Source of the DNA: a virus
Reading direction: 5' to 3' (one strand)
Virus record (IMG/VR): IMGVR_UViG_3300027741_003780
Span: 1-20,360 of that record
Length of the DNA: 20,360 bases
Part shown: positions 7,405 to 14,133 of the stretch, piece by piece
How positions within the stretch are numbered: the first letter of the stretch is position 1
How the letters are laid out: each line of letters starts with the position of its first letter
Notes under the pieces: model-generated
The model's input: the letters and a program-made list of their open reading frames with translations, nothing else
Database searches by the model: none
Told to the model about the DNA's origin: nothing
Position numbers and translations under genes: made by a program

Positions 7405-7584
7405 GTTTATTTAATACCCTGCTCAGGCAGTTTCACACAAGTATCCCAATTTAGACAAGATGTGATATTTTTCACTATATCAGGGCTAGGTATCTGCAAC
7501 CGCTAATTTTTCAATTGGGTAATATTGGATAAATATTTAGTAGAGAATCTATTGTGATTCACCACGATCAAAAGGAAACAATAT
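7405..7584 (+). other. Non-coding gap between the virion and accessory genes
   Basis: This is the longest stretch without a gene in the window. It contains a weak inverted repeat TGATAT/ATATCA (7463-7468 and 7477-7482, 8-base loop), a CTGC/GCAG pair near the start, the late-promoter-like GATAAATA at 7528-7535, and a GAATC/GATTC hairpin at 7545-7549 and 7556-7560 that would lie at the 5' end of a transcript from that promoter. A ribosome-binding site AAAAGGAAAC precedes the next ATG. I see no T-tract terminator and no tRNA-like fold. Confidence 0.5.
7528..7535 (+). promoter_or_regulatory. T4-late-type promoter box GATAAATA
   Basis: The octamer fits the NATAAATA -10 element used by the phage late sigma factor (gp55) in T4-like phages. 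It lies in non-coding DNA 50 bases before the ATG at 7585, which would give a leader of about 40 bases. This is the only NATAAATA box seen in a proper intergenic position. It suggests that the long coupled run starting at 7585 is expressed late, when heads are assembled. Confidence 0.5.
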
Positions 7585-7959
7585 ATGTTGTTAGTAGAAT
7601 TTTTTGGACAAACAATGAATGTAAACAAGCATCTTCAAAAAAATCGTCAGGACAGCAACATTGATAACGAAGTGTTTTGGTTTTTGATTGACAACGACAG
7701 ATTGCACAAGCAGTATTTTCACTCTTTGGCAAAATATATTTTTAATCAACTGCAACATAAAGATATAGACAAAGCAGCTGATGTCAAAAAATTCATGCCC
7801 ATGGTTAAGAGTGGCTGTTTGGAGTACTACAATGAAAAAAAATTACCTGGGCATTTTGAAGACAATTTTGATAAAGAGGCTATGAAAGATCTATGTGACA
7901 AATTGTATGATCATTACATTGAAGATATCAAAAACAAACAATACCAAATAGACTTATGA
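7585..7959 (+). CDS. Unknown phage protein opening the accessory run, 124 residues
   Basis: No known family is recognised with confidence. The protein is soluble, charged and probably helical, with D-N-E-V-F-W-F-L-I-D-N-D-R-L-H-K-Q-Y, a K-F-M-P-M-V-K-S-G-C-L-E-Y-Y block and a C-terminal helix containing D-L-C-D-K-L-Y-D-H-Y. It starts M-L-L-V-E-F-F, with Glu5-Phe6 in the same position as in three downstream genes of this run (11095, 11981, 14130). A good ribosome-binding site (AAAAGGAAAC) and the late-promoter box at 7528 precede it. The stop overlaps the start of the 949-residue gene as ATGA, so the two are translationally coupled. Confidence 0.65.
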   Translation: MLLVEFFGQTMNVNKHLQKNRQDSNIDNEVFWFLIDNDRLHKQYFHSLAKYIFNQLQHKDIDKAADVKKFMPMVKSGCLEYYNEKKLPGHFEDNFDKEAMKDLCDKLYDHYIEDIKNKQYQIDL

Positions 7960-10805
7960 ACCTGTATGATTTGATCAAAAAAACGCCACTAAAAGAGGGA
8001 GGTAACGTATCCAGTCAAAGTCCTGGCTGGCAAGGAGTACCAGGCAAACATCAAGCACAAGAATTGGATCTACATGTTCATGATCGTAGTTATGTACAAG
8101 ATGTAGTAAGTCAGATGCTACATCTAATTAATGATGCATTTGCTCGGCAATTCAAAGAACCGCTATGGCATGAAAATTCTGTAGAGACTCAAAAGTTTTT
8201 AAGTGGCAGTACTTTTCAATTCATGGATAAGAAAATTTCTGATGAAGATTTTATTCGTGTTAAACCAAAAGTTGGAGATATTGATACCCAAGCCCCAGAC
8301 AAACATGCCAATACCATCAAACAATTTTTACAAAATAATTTAGGCAAAACACTTGGTACAGCAAAATTATTGGGCTACACTCCAGGTAATAGTCAATGGG
8401 TCAGTTTATGGGAAATTCAATTAAAAGATTTACCTGTAAAGATACAGATAGATTTTGAATATGGCGCACATGATGAAAAAACTGGATTACCAACAGAATG
8501 GCAATCATATAGCCATAGTAGCTCTTGGGATGATTTATCTCAAAATATCAAAGGGGTATTTCATAAATATTTAGATCGTGCATTGCCATATACGCATACT
8601 AGTACAAAATATGTAGCCAGAGTTCTTAAAAGAAGTACAAAAATTAGTGATGACCCAATTACTGATAGTGATTATAGTTTTGCTGTCAGCGGACCGGGCG
8701 GTGGTGGACTAAGTCAAAAATATGTTCCTTATGTAGATCCTGCTACTGGCAAACCTATGGAACGTGATGGCGTACCGGTCATGCAATTATTGGAACCATC
8801 TTCAAGAAAGTATGTACAAAATCTTAAACAGCAATTTGAAATTTTCTTTGGTGCCAAACCCAATGCTAAAGATCAACAGTTAAAAAATAGTTTTGTTGGT
8901 ACTGTGAGTTTGGCCAACAAATATTTAAATGATCAAGAAAAAGTTGAACTGTTCAATAGATTTCTTGGCATCTGTTTTGAGCCTGGTAGTCAAATGATCA
9001 GCAGAGACGACCCTGCCAAAGACAGAGATATCAAATTTGCTGCCATAGATTGGATGCTTGAACACATTAACTTACCCAATTCACCTGCATTAAGACAAAA
9101 AGCCATAGACACGGCCATGGCTTATGAAAAAGCCTTTATGGATAAAAAAACTACCAAAACTTCATCCTCGGTGACTGAAGCTGGTGAAGAATCCAATCAA
9201 GTTAAAGCACAACTGCGTAAAGGCATGCCGCATTTGAGAGATTTGAAACCAGCAGATTTTTTGGATCTGGTGGACGAGCTGCGTAGCGAAGGTGGTCGTT
9301 TCAAATTGCAAAATATACCCCTCAATGTCAAAATTGATGGGTTTGGTGGAAGATTTGGAAAAAATGCCGATGGTAAACCTTTTATGGGTACCAGTCGGAC
9401 TGAACCAAAATATGAAGCAGGGTTTGTAAAATATCATCAAGAAAAAGGCACAACAGATCCAGAAATTTTAAATCGTGCTGCTAACTTTGACAAGTTGTTT
9501 GATGAAATGATGAAGGCTATCAAAGTAGCTGATGCTAAACTAGGCTCTGACTTTTTAAATGATCGCCAAGTTACTTGTGAAGTATTGTTTTTACCTTTTG
9601 CTACCAAAACAGAAGAAGGGCAATTGAAATTTGTAGGTATTGAATATGATCAATTACCTAAAGGAGTAGATCTTGTACTAGTACCATTCCGTGTGGTCAA
9701 AGCCAGTACTGGTGAAGATGTTGATAACGCCGATGAAGTTATTGATAAATTAACTGGACTAGGTCAGAACGGTAGTGTCATGTTCATGAGCAACAGGTTA
9801 GCACAACAAGAAGCCTTGGATGTTACTGAGATTATCAATGTGCTAGATAACCTTGACGAATTAAAAAATATTGTAAGTGATACTGCAGGTAAACGAGATC
9901 GAACAAGTGTACAGTTACGTAGAGAAGTTGAAGAAAAATTAAAACCAGTTCAAATTGAATTGGAGCAAGCCATTGACAATGATCCAAATATTATTGGTAA
10001 GGATATGCTTGGGCAGGACTACGAAGGCATTGTTATTAACAGTCGGTTGGGCCCTATTAAAATTACCAGTCAAAGACAAAAAGATATCATCACAGCTAAA
10101 AACGCAGCCAAAAAAGCAGCTCGATCTGAACATAGTAGAGAAAATATTAATAAAACTGCGGTAGTGGCTATTGGAAGTTTTGTAGGCCATATAGGTCACG
10201 AAGAACTTTGGGACTATACTGTTAAGAAAGCAGAACAAGTTGGTGGCGACCCTTATCTGTTTATTGGAAATGCAGAAGGCAAAGACGATCCTATTCCTCC
10301 TTCAGTTAAAGTACAGACATGGCATAAACTATATCCAGAATACGCTAAGAATATCAGCACAGTACAAGAAGGCGGACAGCTAATACAAAAGATCAAACAC
10401 GAATTAATTAATCCACTACCAGGTAAACCTCCACGCTATGATAATATTATTATCATGGTTGGCGAAGATAGAGCAGGTATTAACATGCCTAATGCTTTAA
10501 TGAAAGCTGTGAACAAATTCCAAGGATATGAACACGTTAAAGTAACGCTTGATGTTACTCCACGTGGAACTGGAATCAGCGGAACTGCATTACGTAATAG
10601 TCTAAAAAATGATCCTCCAGAGGAAGCATTAGCCACATGGTCCAATGCCTTTGATGTAAACAAACTAGGTGTTGATTGGATCAAACACTTAATGGATTTG
10701 ACTCGTAAGGGCATGGGAATTAAAACAGATTTGGTTATTAGAGAAAATTGGGAACATGAAATGGCCTCTGCAATTCTGAAATTAATTGAAAATCAATTAA
10801 GATGA
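7956..10805 (+). CDS. 949-residue protein with three nucleotidyltransferase-like domains
   Basis: Large multidomain protein. Domain 1 (about 30-260) resembles a Pol-beta-type nucleotidyltransferase: S83-G84-S85-T86, then G-D108-I-D110, and a third acidic residue in I-Q-I-D166-F-E. Residues about 260-400 are unassigned. Domain 2 (about 410-720) resembles the covalent ligase/capping fold: motif I K459-I-D461-G462, a downstream C-E542-V-L-F like motif III, E690-G-I-V-I like motif IV, and I-K702-I like motif V. Domain 3 (about 732-900) resembles HxGH adenylyl- or cytidylyltransferases: G740-S-F-V-G-H745-I-G-H748 and ISGTALR (874-880), as in NMN adenylyltransferases. Substrates are unknown; NAD or RNA-end chemistry is possible. 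The N terminus, M-N-L-Y-D-L-I-K-K-T-P-L-K-E-G, contains a possible prohead-protease site (L-K-E). Coupled to both neighbours by ATGA. Domains 2 and 3 are better supported than domain 1. Confidence 0.7.
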   Translation: MNLYDLIKKTPLKEGGNVSSQSPGWQGVPGKHQAQELDLHVHDRSYVQDVVSQMLHLINDAFARQFKEPLWHENSVETQKFLSGSTFQFMDKKISDEDFIRVKPKVGDIDTQAPDKHANTIKQFLQNNLGKTLGTAKLLGYTPGNSQWVSLWEIQLKDLPVKIQIDFEYGAHDEKTGLPTEWQSYSHSSSWDDLSQNIKGVFHKYLDRALPYTHTSTKYVARVLKRSTKISDDPITDSDYSFAVSGPGGGGLSQKYVPYVDPATGKPMERDGVPVMQLLEPSSRKYVQNLKQQFEIFFGAKPNAKDQQLKNSFVGTVSLANKYLNDQEKVELFNRFLGICFEPGSQMISRDDPAKDRDIKFAAIDWMLEHINLPNSPALRQKAIDTAMAYEKAFMDKKTTKTSSSVTEAGEESNQVKAQLRKGMPHLRDLKPADFLDLVDELRSEGGRFKLQNIPLNVKIDGFGGRFGKNADGKPFMGTSRTEPKYEAGFVKYHQEKGTTDPEILNRAANFDKLFDEMMKAIKVADAKLGSDFLNDRQVTCEVLFLPFATKTEEGQLKFVGIEYDQLPKGVDLVLVPFRVVKASTGEDVDNADEVIDKLTGLGQNGSVMFMSNRLAQQEALDVTEIINVLDNLDELKNIVSDTAGKRDRTSVQLRREVEEKLKPVQIELEQAIDNDPNIIGKDMLGQDYEGIVINSRLGPIKITSQRQKDIITAKNAAKKAARSEHSRENINKTAVVAIGSFVGHIGHEELWDYTVKKAEQVGGDPYLFIGNAEGKDDPIPPSVKVQTWHKLYPEYAKNISTVQEGGQLIQKIKHELINPLPGKPPRYDNIIIMVGEDRAGINMPNALMKAVNKFQGYEHVKVTLDVTPRGTGISGTALRNSLKNDPPEEALATWSNAFDVNKLGVDWIKHLMDLTRKGMGIKTDLVIRENWEHEMASAILKLIENQLR

Positions 10806-11098
10806 AACAATACAAAATAACTTCAGAAAATATCAGTCAAAATAGTCCTGATGATTGTTATATCACACCCGAAGATCCTATCAATGAATTAAAAATTGCC
10901 AGTTACATGGACGGATTAGGATCACAGGTTAAACTAGCTGAATATCGTCAAAAAACTTTGGAACAAAAAAAGTTAAATAATATAGACAGGTATGGTATGA
11001 CCGGCAGTGAAAAAAGCGAATATATGAAAAAAAATAATATTCGTCCAGGTACACCCGCTTGGTTTGAACTATGGAGAGGTACGCCTACTAAATTATGA
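10802..11098 (+). CDS. Unknown small phage protein, 98 residues
   Basis: A charged, mostly helical 98-residue protein without a recognisable catalytic motif. The first 40 residues are polar (SENISQNSPDDCYITPEDP), then comes a helical segment (V-K-L-A-E-Y-R-Q-K-T-L-E-Q-K-K) and a C-terminal block R-P-G-T-P-A-W-F-E-L-W-R. I recall similar G-T-P-x-W-F endings in proteins of uncultured aquatic phages, but cannot name a family. Both ends overlap neighbours by ATGA (10802-10805 and 11095-11098), strong support for a real, coupled gene. Confidence 0.6.
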   Translation: MKQYKITSENISQNSPDDCYITPEDPINELKIASYMDGLGSQVKLAEYRQKTLEQKKLNNIDRYGMTGSEKSEYMKKNNIRPGTPAWFELWRGTPTKL

Positions 11099-11529
11099 GA
11101 GCAATAGAATTTATTATTGAAGATACAGTTTTACAAAATCAATTTGATATGATTGAAAACATGGTCAACTACTGGGCTGAATATCATGGAGTTGATAGCG
11201 ATGAGATATGGGAAGATTTGGAAAATGTGAATGACGAAGAATTGTTGAGCGAAGCAGAAGCATGGCAAAAATCATCTGGAAAAAATAAAAATGGTGGACT
11301 TAATAAAAAGGGTGTAGCTAGTTATAGGCGTAGCCATCCTGGTAGCAAACTACAAACTGCTGTTACTACCAAACCCAGCAAGCTCAAACCAGGATCAAAA
11401 GCAGCCAAACGTAGAAAAAGTTTTTGTGCTAGAATGAAGGGTATGAAAAAGCATAGAGCTGGCGCCAAAACCCGTCGAGATCCTAACAGCCGTATAAACA
11501 AAAGCCTACGCAAGTGGCATTGCGAATAA
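11095..11529 (+). CDS. Two-module basic protein with capsid-targeting-like N terminus
   Basis: The 144-residue protein has three parts. Residues 1-9 (MRAIEFIIE) resemble the T4 capsid-targeting peptide MKTYQEFIAE and end in an I-x-E site of the type cut by the gp21 prohead protease. Residues 10-60 form an acidic helical segment (N-Y-W-A-E-Y-H-G-V-D-S-D-E-I-W-E). Residues 62-144 form a very basic module: G-G-L-N-K-K-G-V-A-S-Y-R-R, then T-K-P-S-K-L-K-P-G-S-K, R-R-K-S-F-C-A-R-M-K-G-M and S-R-I-N-K-S-L-R-K-W-H-C. I recognise the last module from other aquatic phages and large DNA viruses as a conserved domain of unknown function with paired cysteines, possibly nucleic-acid binding. Start by ATGA overlap with the previous gene. 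Confidence 0.65.
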   Translation: MRAIEFIIEDTVLQNQFDMIENMVNYWAEYHGVDSDEIWEDLENVNDEELLSEAEAWQKSSGKNKNGGLNKKGVASYRRSHPGSKLQTAVTTKPSKLKPGSKAAKRRKSFCARMKGMKKHRAGAKTRRDPNSRINKSLRKWHCE

Positions 11530-11537
11530 ATATTGAT

Positions 11538-11978
11538 ATGGAAAAACTACACCAACTTGCTCGAATCGCATTTGCCAGCGAGTTTTCATTCTACATGAAA
11601 ACCCACGCATTTCACTGGAATGTAGAGGGCCAAGATTTTTACGAATATCACACATTGTTTGAAACCATTTATCAAGAAGTATTAGATAATATTGATGATT
11701 TTGCAGAAAAACTACGTAGTCTTGCAATCTATACACCTTATACACATCAAACACTTAGCATGTTGAGCAAGGTAGAAGATGAAAATTATGTGCCATCCAA
11801 GAATCAAATGGTGCAGGAACTGTTGATGGACAACGAAAAAATGGTCATCATACTGAAAAAATGCTATGATGCAGCTGAAGAAGCTGGTGAACATGGATTT
11901 AGTAATTTTTTAGCTGAACGTATGGATGCACACCGTAAACATGGTTGGTTTCTTAGGGCCAGCACCAAACAGGACTAA
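11538..11978 (+). CDS. dps: Dps-type ferritin-like DNA-protection protein
   Basis: A 146-residue Dps homologue. Dps forms a 12-subunit shell that oxidises Fe(II) with peroxide and protects DNA. The block A-F-H-W-N-V-E-G-Q-D-F-Y-E-Y-H-T-L-F-E is diagnostic. The ferroxidase ligands are present with the spacing of E. coli Dps (His51, His63, Asp67, Asp78, Glu82): His26, His38, Glu42 (conservative replacement), Asp53 and Glu57. The C terminus (S-T-K-Q-D) is short and there is no long basic N-terminal DNA-binding tail, so DNA binding is uncertain. ATG at 11538 is preferred because it gives a typical Dps N terminus. A GTG at 11514 would add eight residues and overlap the previous gene. Neither start has a clear ribosome-binding site. 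A late-promoter-like AATAAATA lies at 11525-11532. Confidence 0.88.
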   Translation: MEKLHQLARIAFASEFSFYMKTHAFHWNVEGQDFYEYHTLFETIYQEVLDNIDDFAEKLRSLAIYTPYTHQTLSMLSKVEDENYVPSKNQMVQELLMDNEKMVIILKKCYDAAEEAGEHGFSNFLAERMDAHRKHGWFLRASTKQD

Positions 11979-11980
11979 AC

Positions 11981-12364
11981 ATGAGAGCAAAAGAATTCGT
12001 AATTAACGAAGGTGCAAAAGCACACGGTACATTCAAAGGTATTGGTGCAAGTGCAGATCTAGCATTGCCAGGTGTATGGGTGCAAAGACAATTACGCAAT
12101 ACTGATCCGTATATGCAATATCGTTATGGGTTGGCCATGGCAGCGAGTCGTGCTGACGCAGCTGGGCATATTGAGTTTGAACAAGAAAGTGGATGGGCTG
12201 AAAATTTAACCATTGTGGGATACACAGCCCAAGATGAGGAAGTAATTAAAATGGCTGATAAGCTAATGGGTGTTACAGGCACTCAAGTTGCAGATAGCGC
12301 CAGCAGAGAATCACCAGGTGTAAACTCAACAAGCCCTGTGTCCAATTGGAACAACAAAAAATGA
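11981..12364 (+). CDS. Conserved phage protein with capsid-targeting-like N terminus
   Basis: A 127-residue protein beginning M-R-A-K-E-F-V-I-N-E-G, which aligns with the T4 capsid-targeting peptide and ends in I-N-E, a possible prohead-protease site. The first 18 bases of the gene differ from those of the gene at 11095 at only two positions. The rest has A-L-P-G-V-W-V, then L-R-N-T-D-P-Y-M-Q-Y-R-Y-G-L-A-M-A, and ends S-P-V-S-N-W-N-N. I have seen the N-T-D-P-Y-x-Q-Y-R pattern in proteins of uncultured aquatic phages, but no function is known to me. It starts 2 bases after the dps stop and overlaps the next start as ATGA. Head packaging is inference. Confidence 0.62.
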   Translation: MRAKEFVINEGAKAHGTFKGIGASADLALPGVWVQRQLRNTDPYMQYRYGLAMAASRADAAGHIEFEQESGWAENLTIVGYTAQDEEVIKMADKLMGVTGTQVADSASRESPGVNSTSPVSNWNNKK

Positions 12365-14133
12365 ACAACGAATTCAAAGCCAAACAATTCAAAGACACTA
12401 CAGTCTATACATTGGAAAGCGTCACAAGTGGCGTCACCAGTGCAGGTGTTGTGGCCAGTAATAGTGTAGCAATAGGAGGCGTTCAACAACGTCGCTCCAA
12501 GGATAGCATCATTGTTCAAGACTACGAAAAAAAAATTGAACCTACAAAACCAAGAAATTTTGTTGCTAAGAATGCTAAGATGGGCGGAGCCGGACAACAT
12601 AAAGATAAAAAGAAAGCTGAGAAACAAGGCGATGTAAAACACAAGAACAAACAATTTTCAATAGACGAGGATCATAGCACAGTTGGTATGAATGGTAACC
12701 CATTTGGCATGCACAGTTATGCCACTGCTGGAAAAAACACCAGTCGTTGGAGTGGTCAGGGTCGTGATGATTCTGTGCATGAGACTCCCATAGAGATGGA
12801 TCCCTCAGATCCAATGAACCCCATGATTTATGGTCATGGCGCCAACCCTGCTACACTAAAATATCGCATGATGAGAGCTACAGGTCAATTGAAAGACCTA
12901 ACACAACGAGCACAAACAGCCAGTGCTGTAGAATGGGAAATGATTGCCAAACAGTTTGATGAATTGACCATGAACATTGAACAAATACGTCATGGCATTG
13001 ATGAACTGGCCAAAAAACGCAAAAAAGGTGGCATTGGTTCAAGAGGTATTGATGCCCATATTGGTGAAGAAGTTGATGAAGGCTGGAAGTCAGCACTAGG
13101 TGGCGCGGCCCTTGCAGGCGCAATGGCACTAGGTGGTGGCGCTCGTGCTCAGTCATCGGGAGAAGACTTTTTACCAGATATTGTTGCTCATGTTACTTTT
13201 AAAGTCAATGGTAATACAGTTACCAAAGATATTAATCTAGGAACCAGTTTTAAGTCTCCAGGTGACGCATCAGCTGCACTAGAAAAATTTTTGAAATCTA
13301 AAGGTATTAAATTCTACGAGTTTAGCCTTGAACGCAAGGCCAACAAAGATTCTGACTATATAGAAAAAACTCCTGTATCAGCCACGGGATCAGGTTCCAT
13401 GGATAGCAGTCCAGCAAAAGCAGTTCCAGTCGGCGGTGATTACATGGCTAAAGAAGGTGTGGCGGAAGAGTGGAGCCAAAAGTACAAGAGCAGTATCAAT
13501 TGCAGTCACCCAAAAGGCTTCTCACAAAAGGCTCACTGTGCTGGTAAGAAGAAGCACACGGAAAGTATGATGACCATGGAAGCGACTTGTCCAGATTGCG
13601 GCATGTGTCAAACGCACGGCAACTTGAATGAAATCAAGAAAGGTGCTAAAGATTCAAATGGGTTTACAAAATGCTGGCCAGGACATCATGCTGCTGGTAC
13701 CAAAAAAGGTAAAAATGGCGGGCAAGTTCGTAACTGTGTGCCCAATGAAGGTGTCGTGGAAGGCCTGCTTGATTATACAAGAAGACAACAATTAATTCAG
13801 TACTTGGCAAAGAAACTGGATTGGGAAGTGAATTATTTGGAACTTGCCAGTGATCCTGAACTTATCAAATGGTATAAAGCTGCACAAGCAGGCAAAGATC
13901 CAATGAAAGCAGAACATGCAGATCACTATATCGAATCGCTATGCACAGAACTATCAGAAAAAATTCATGCCAATGCTCCAGTTAGCGCATATATTGATGA
14001 TTTCATGAAGGCAGCAAAGACTCCAAATGCCAAAGGTCATCATCAGTTTAAAAATAAAAGTGCAGAAAAAATAAGACAAATGGCTGTAGCAGCCAGTTAT
14101 AGTGCCAAAAATCCCAGCAAAAAGAAAAAATGA
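12361..14133 (+). CDS. 590-residue multi-module protein with Cys-rich segments
   Basis: ATG at 12361 is chosen because it overlaps the previous stop as ATGA; the frame also opens at a TTG at 12346. Modules in order: a basic N-terminal region, with M-N-N-E-F-K-A-K-Q-F at the start; a helical segment (about 155-225); E-V-D-E240-G-W followed by an Ala/Gly-rich hydrophobic stretch ending A-R-A-Q and a small domain with F-K-V-N-G-N-T-V-T-K and G-I-K-F-Y-E-F (about 270-330); GVAEE at 366-370; a basic Cys module (C-S-H-P-K-G-F-S-Q-K-A-H-C); C410-P-D-C413-G-M-C416-Q-T-H419, perhaps zinc-binding; T-K-C438-W-P-G-H-H; GVVEG at 464-468; and a C-terminal helical module ending H-H-Q-F-K-N-K and A-S-Y-S-A-K-N-P-S-K-K-K-K. 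No enzyme motif is seen. The G-V-x-E junctions look like prohead-protease sites. Confidence 0.65.
   Translation: MNNEFKAKQFKDTTVYTLESVTSGVTSAGVVASNSVAIGGVQQRRSKDSIIVQDYEKKIEPTKPRNFVAKNAKMGGAGQHKDKKKAEKQGDVKHKNKQFSIDEDHSTVGMNGNPFGMHSYATAGKNTSRWSGQGRDDSVHETPIEMDPSDPMNPMIYGHGANPATLKYRMMRATGQLKDLTQRAQTASAVEWEMIAKQFDELTMNIEQIRHGIDELAKKRKKGGIGSRGIDAHIGEEVDEGWKSALGGAALAGAMALGGGARAQSSGEDFLPDIVAHVTFKVNGNTVTKDINLGTSFKSPGDASAALEKFLKSKGIKFYEFSLERKANKDSDYIEKTPVSATGSGSMDSSPAKAVPVGGDYMAKEGVAEEWSQKYKSSINCSHPKGFSQKAHCAGKKKHTESMMTMEATCPDCGMCQTHGNLNEIKKGAKDSNGFTKCWPGHHAAGTKKGKNGGQVRNCVPNEGVVEGLLDYTRRQQLIQYLAKKLDWEVNYLELASDPELIKWYKAAQAGKDPMKAEHADHYIESLCTELSEKIHANAPVSAYIDDFMKAAKTPNAKGHHQFKNKSAEKIRQMAVAASYSAKNPSKKKK
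13454..13468 (+). repeat. 15-base linker repeat, copy 1
   Basis: AAGGTGTGGCGGAAG encodes part of E-G-V-A-E-E at a module boundary in the 590-residue protein. The identical 15 bases occur at 14956-14970 in the next gene, in the same reading frame. The GTG-GCG codons are GC-rich compared with the surrounding DNA. Confidence 0.7.
13748..13762 (+). repeat. 15-base linker repeat, diverged copy
   Basis: AAGGTGTCGTGGAAG differs from the copies at 13454 and 14956 at two positions (13/15). It encodes G-V-V-E at another module boundary of the same protein and lies in the same reading frame. Confidence 0.55.

Noticed and set aside
7405-7584. tRNA or small RNA gene in the longest gap
   Set aside because: I found only short weak stems, with no cloverleaf, CCA end or T-arm sequence.
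11525-11532. AATAAATA as a late promoter for dps
   Set aside because: It fits the consensus, but transcription would start at or next to the ATG at 11538, giving a leaderless mRNA, and it overlaps the upstream stop codon. Chance in AT-rich DNA is as likely.
12346-12360. TTG at 12346 as start of the 590-residue protein
   Set aside because: The ATG at 12361 forms an ATGA overlap with the upstream stop, the pattern used across this run, so the extra five residues are unlikely.
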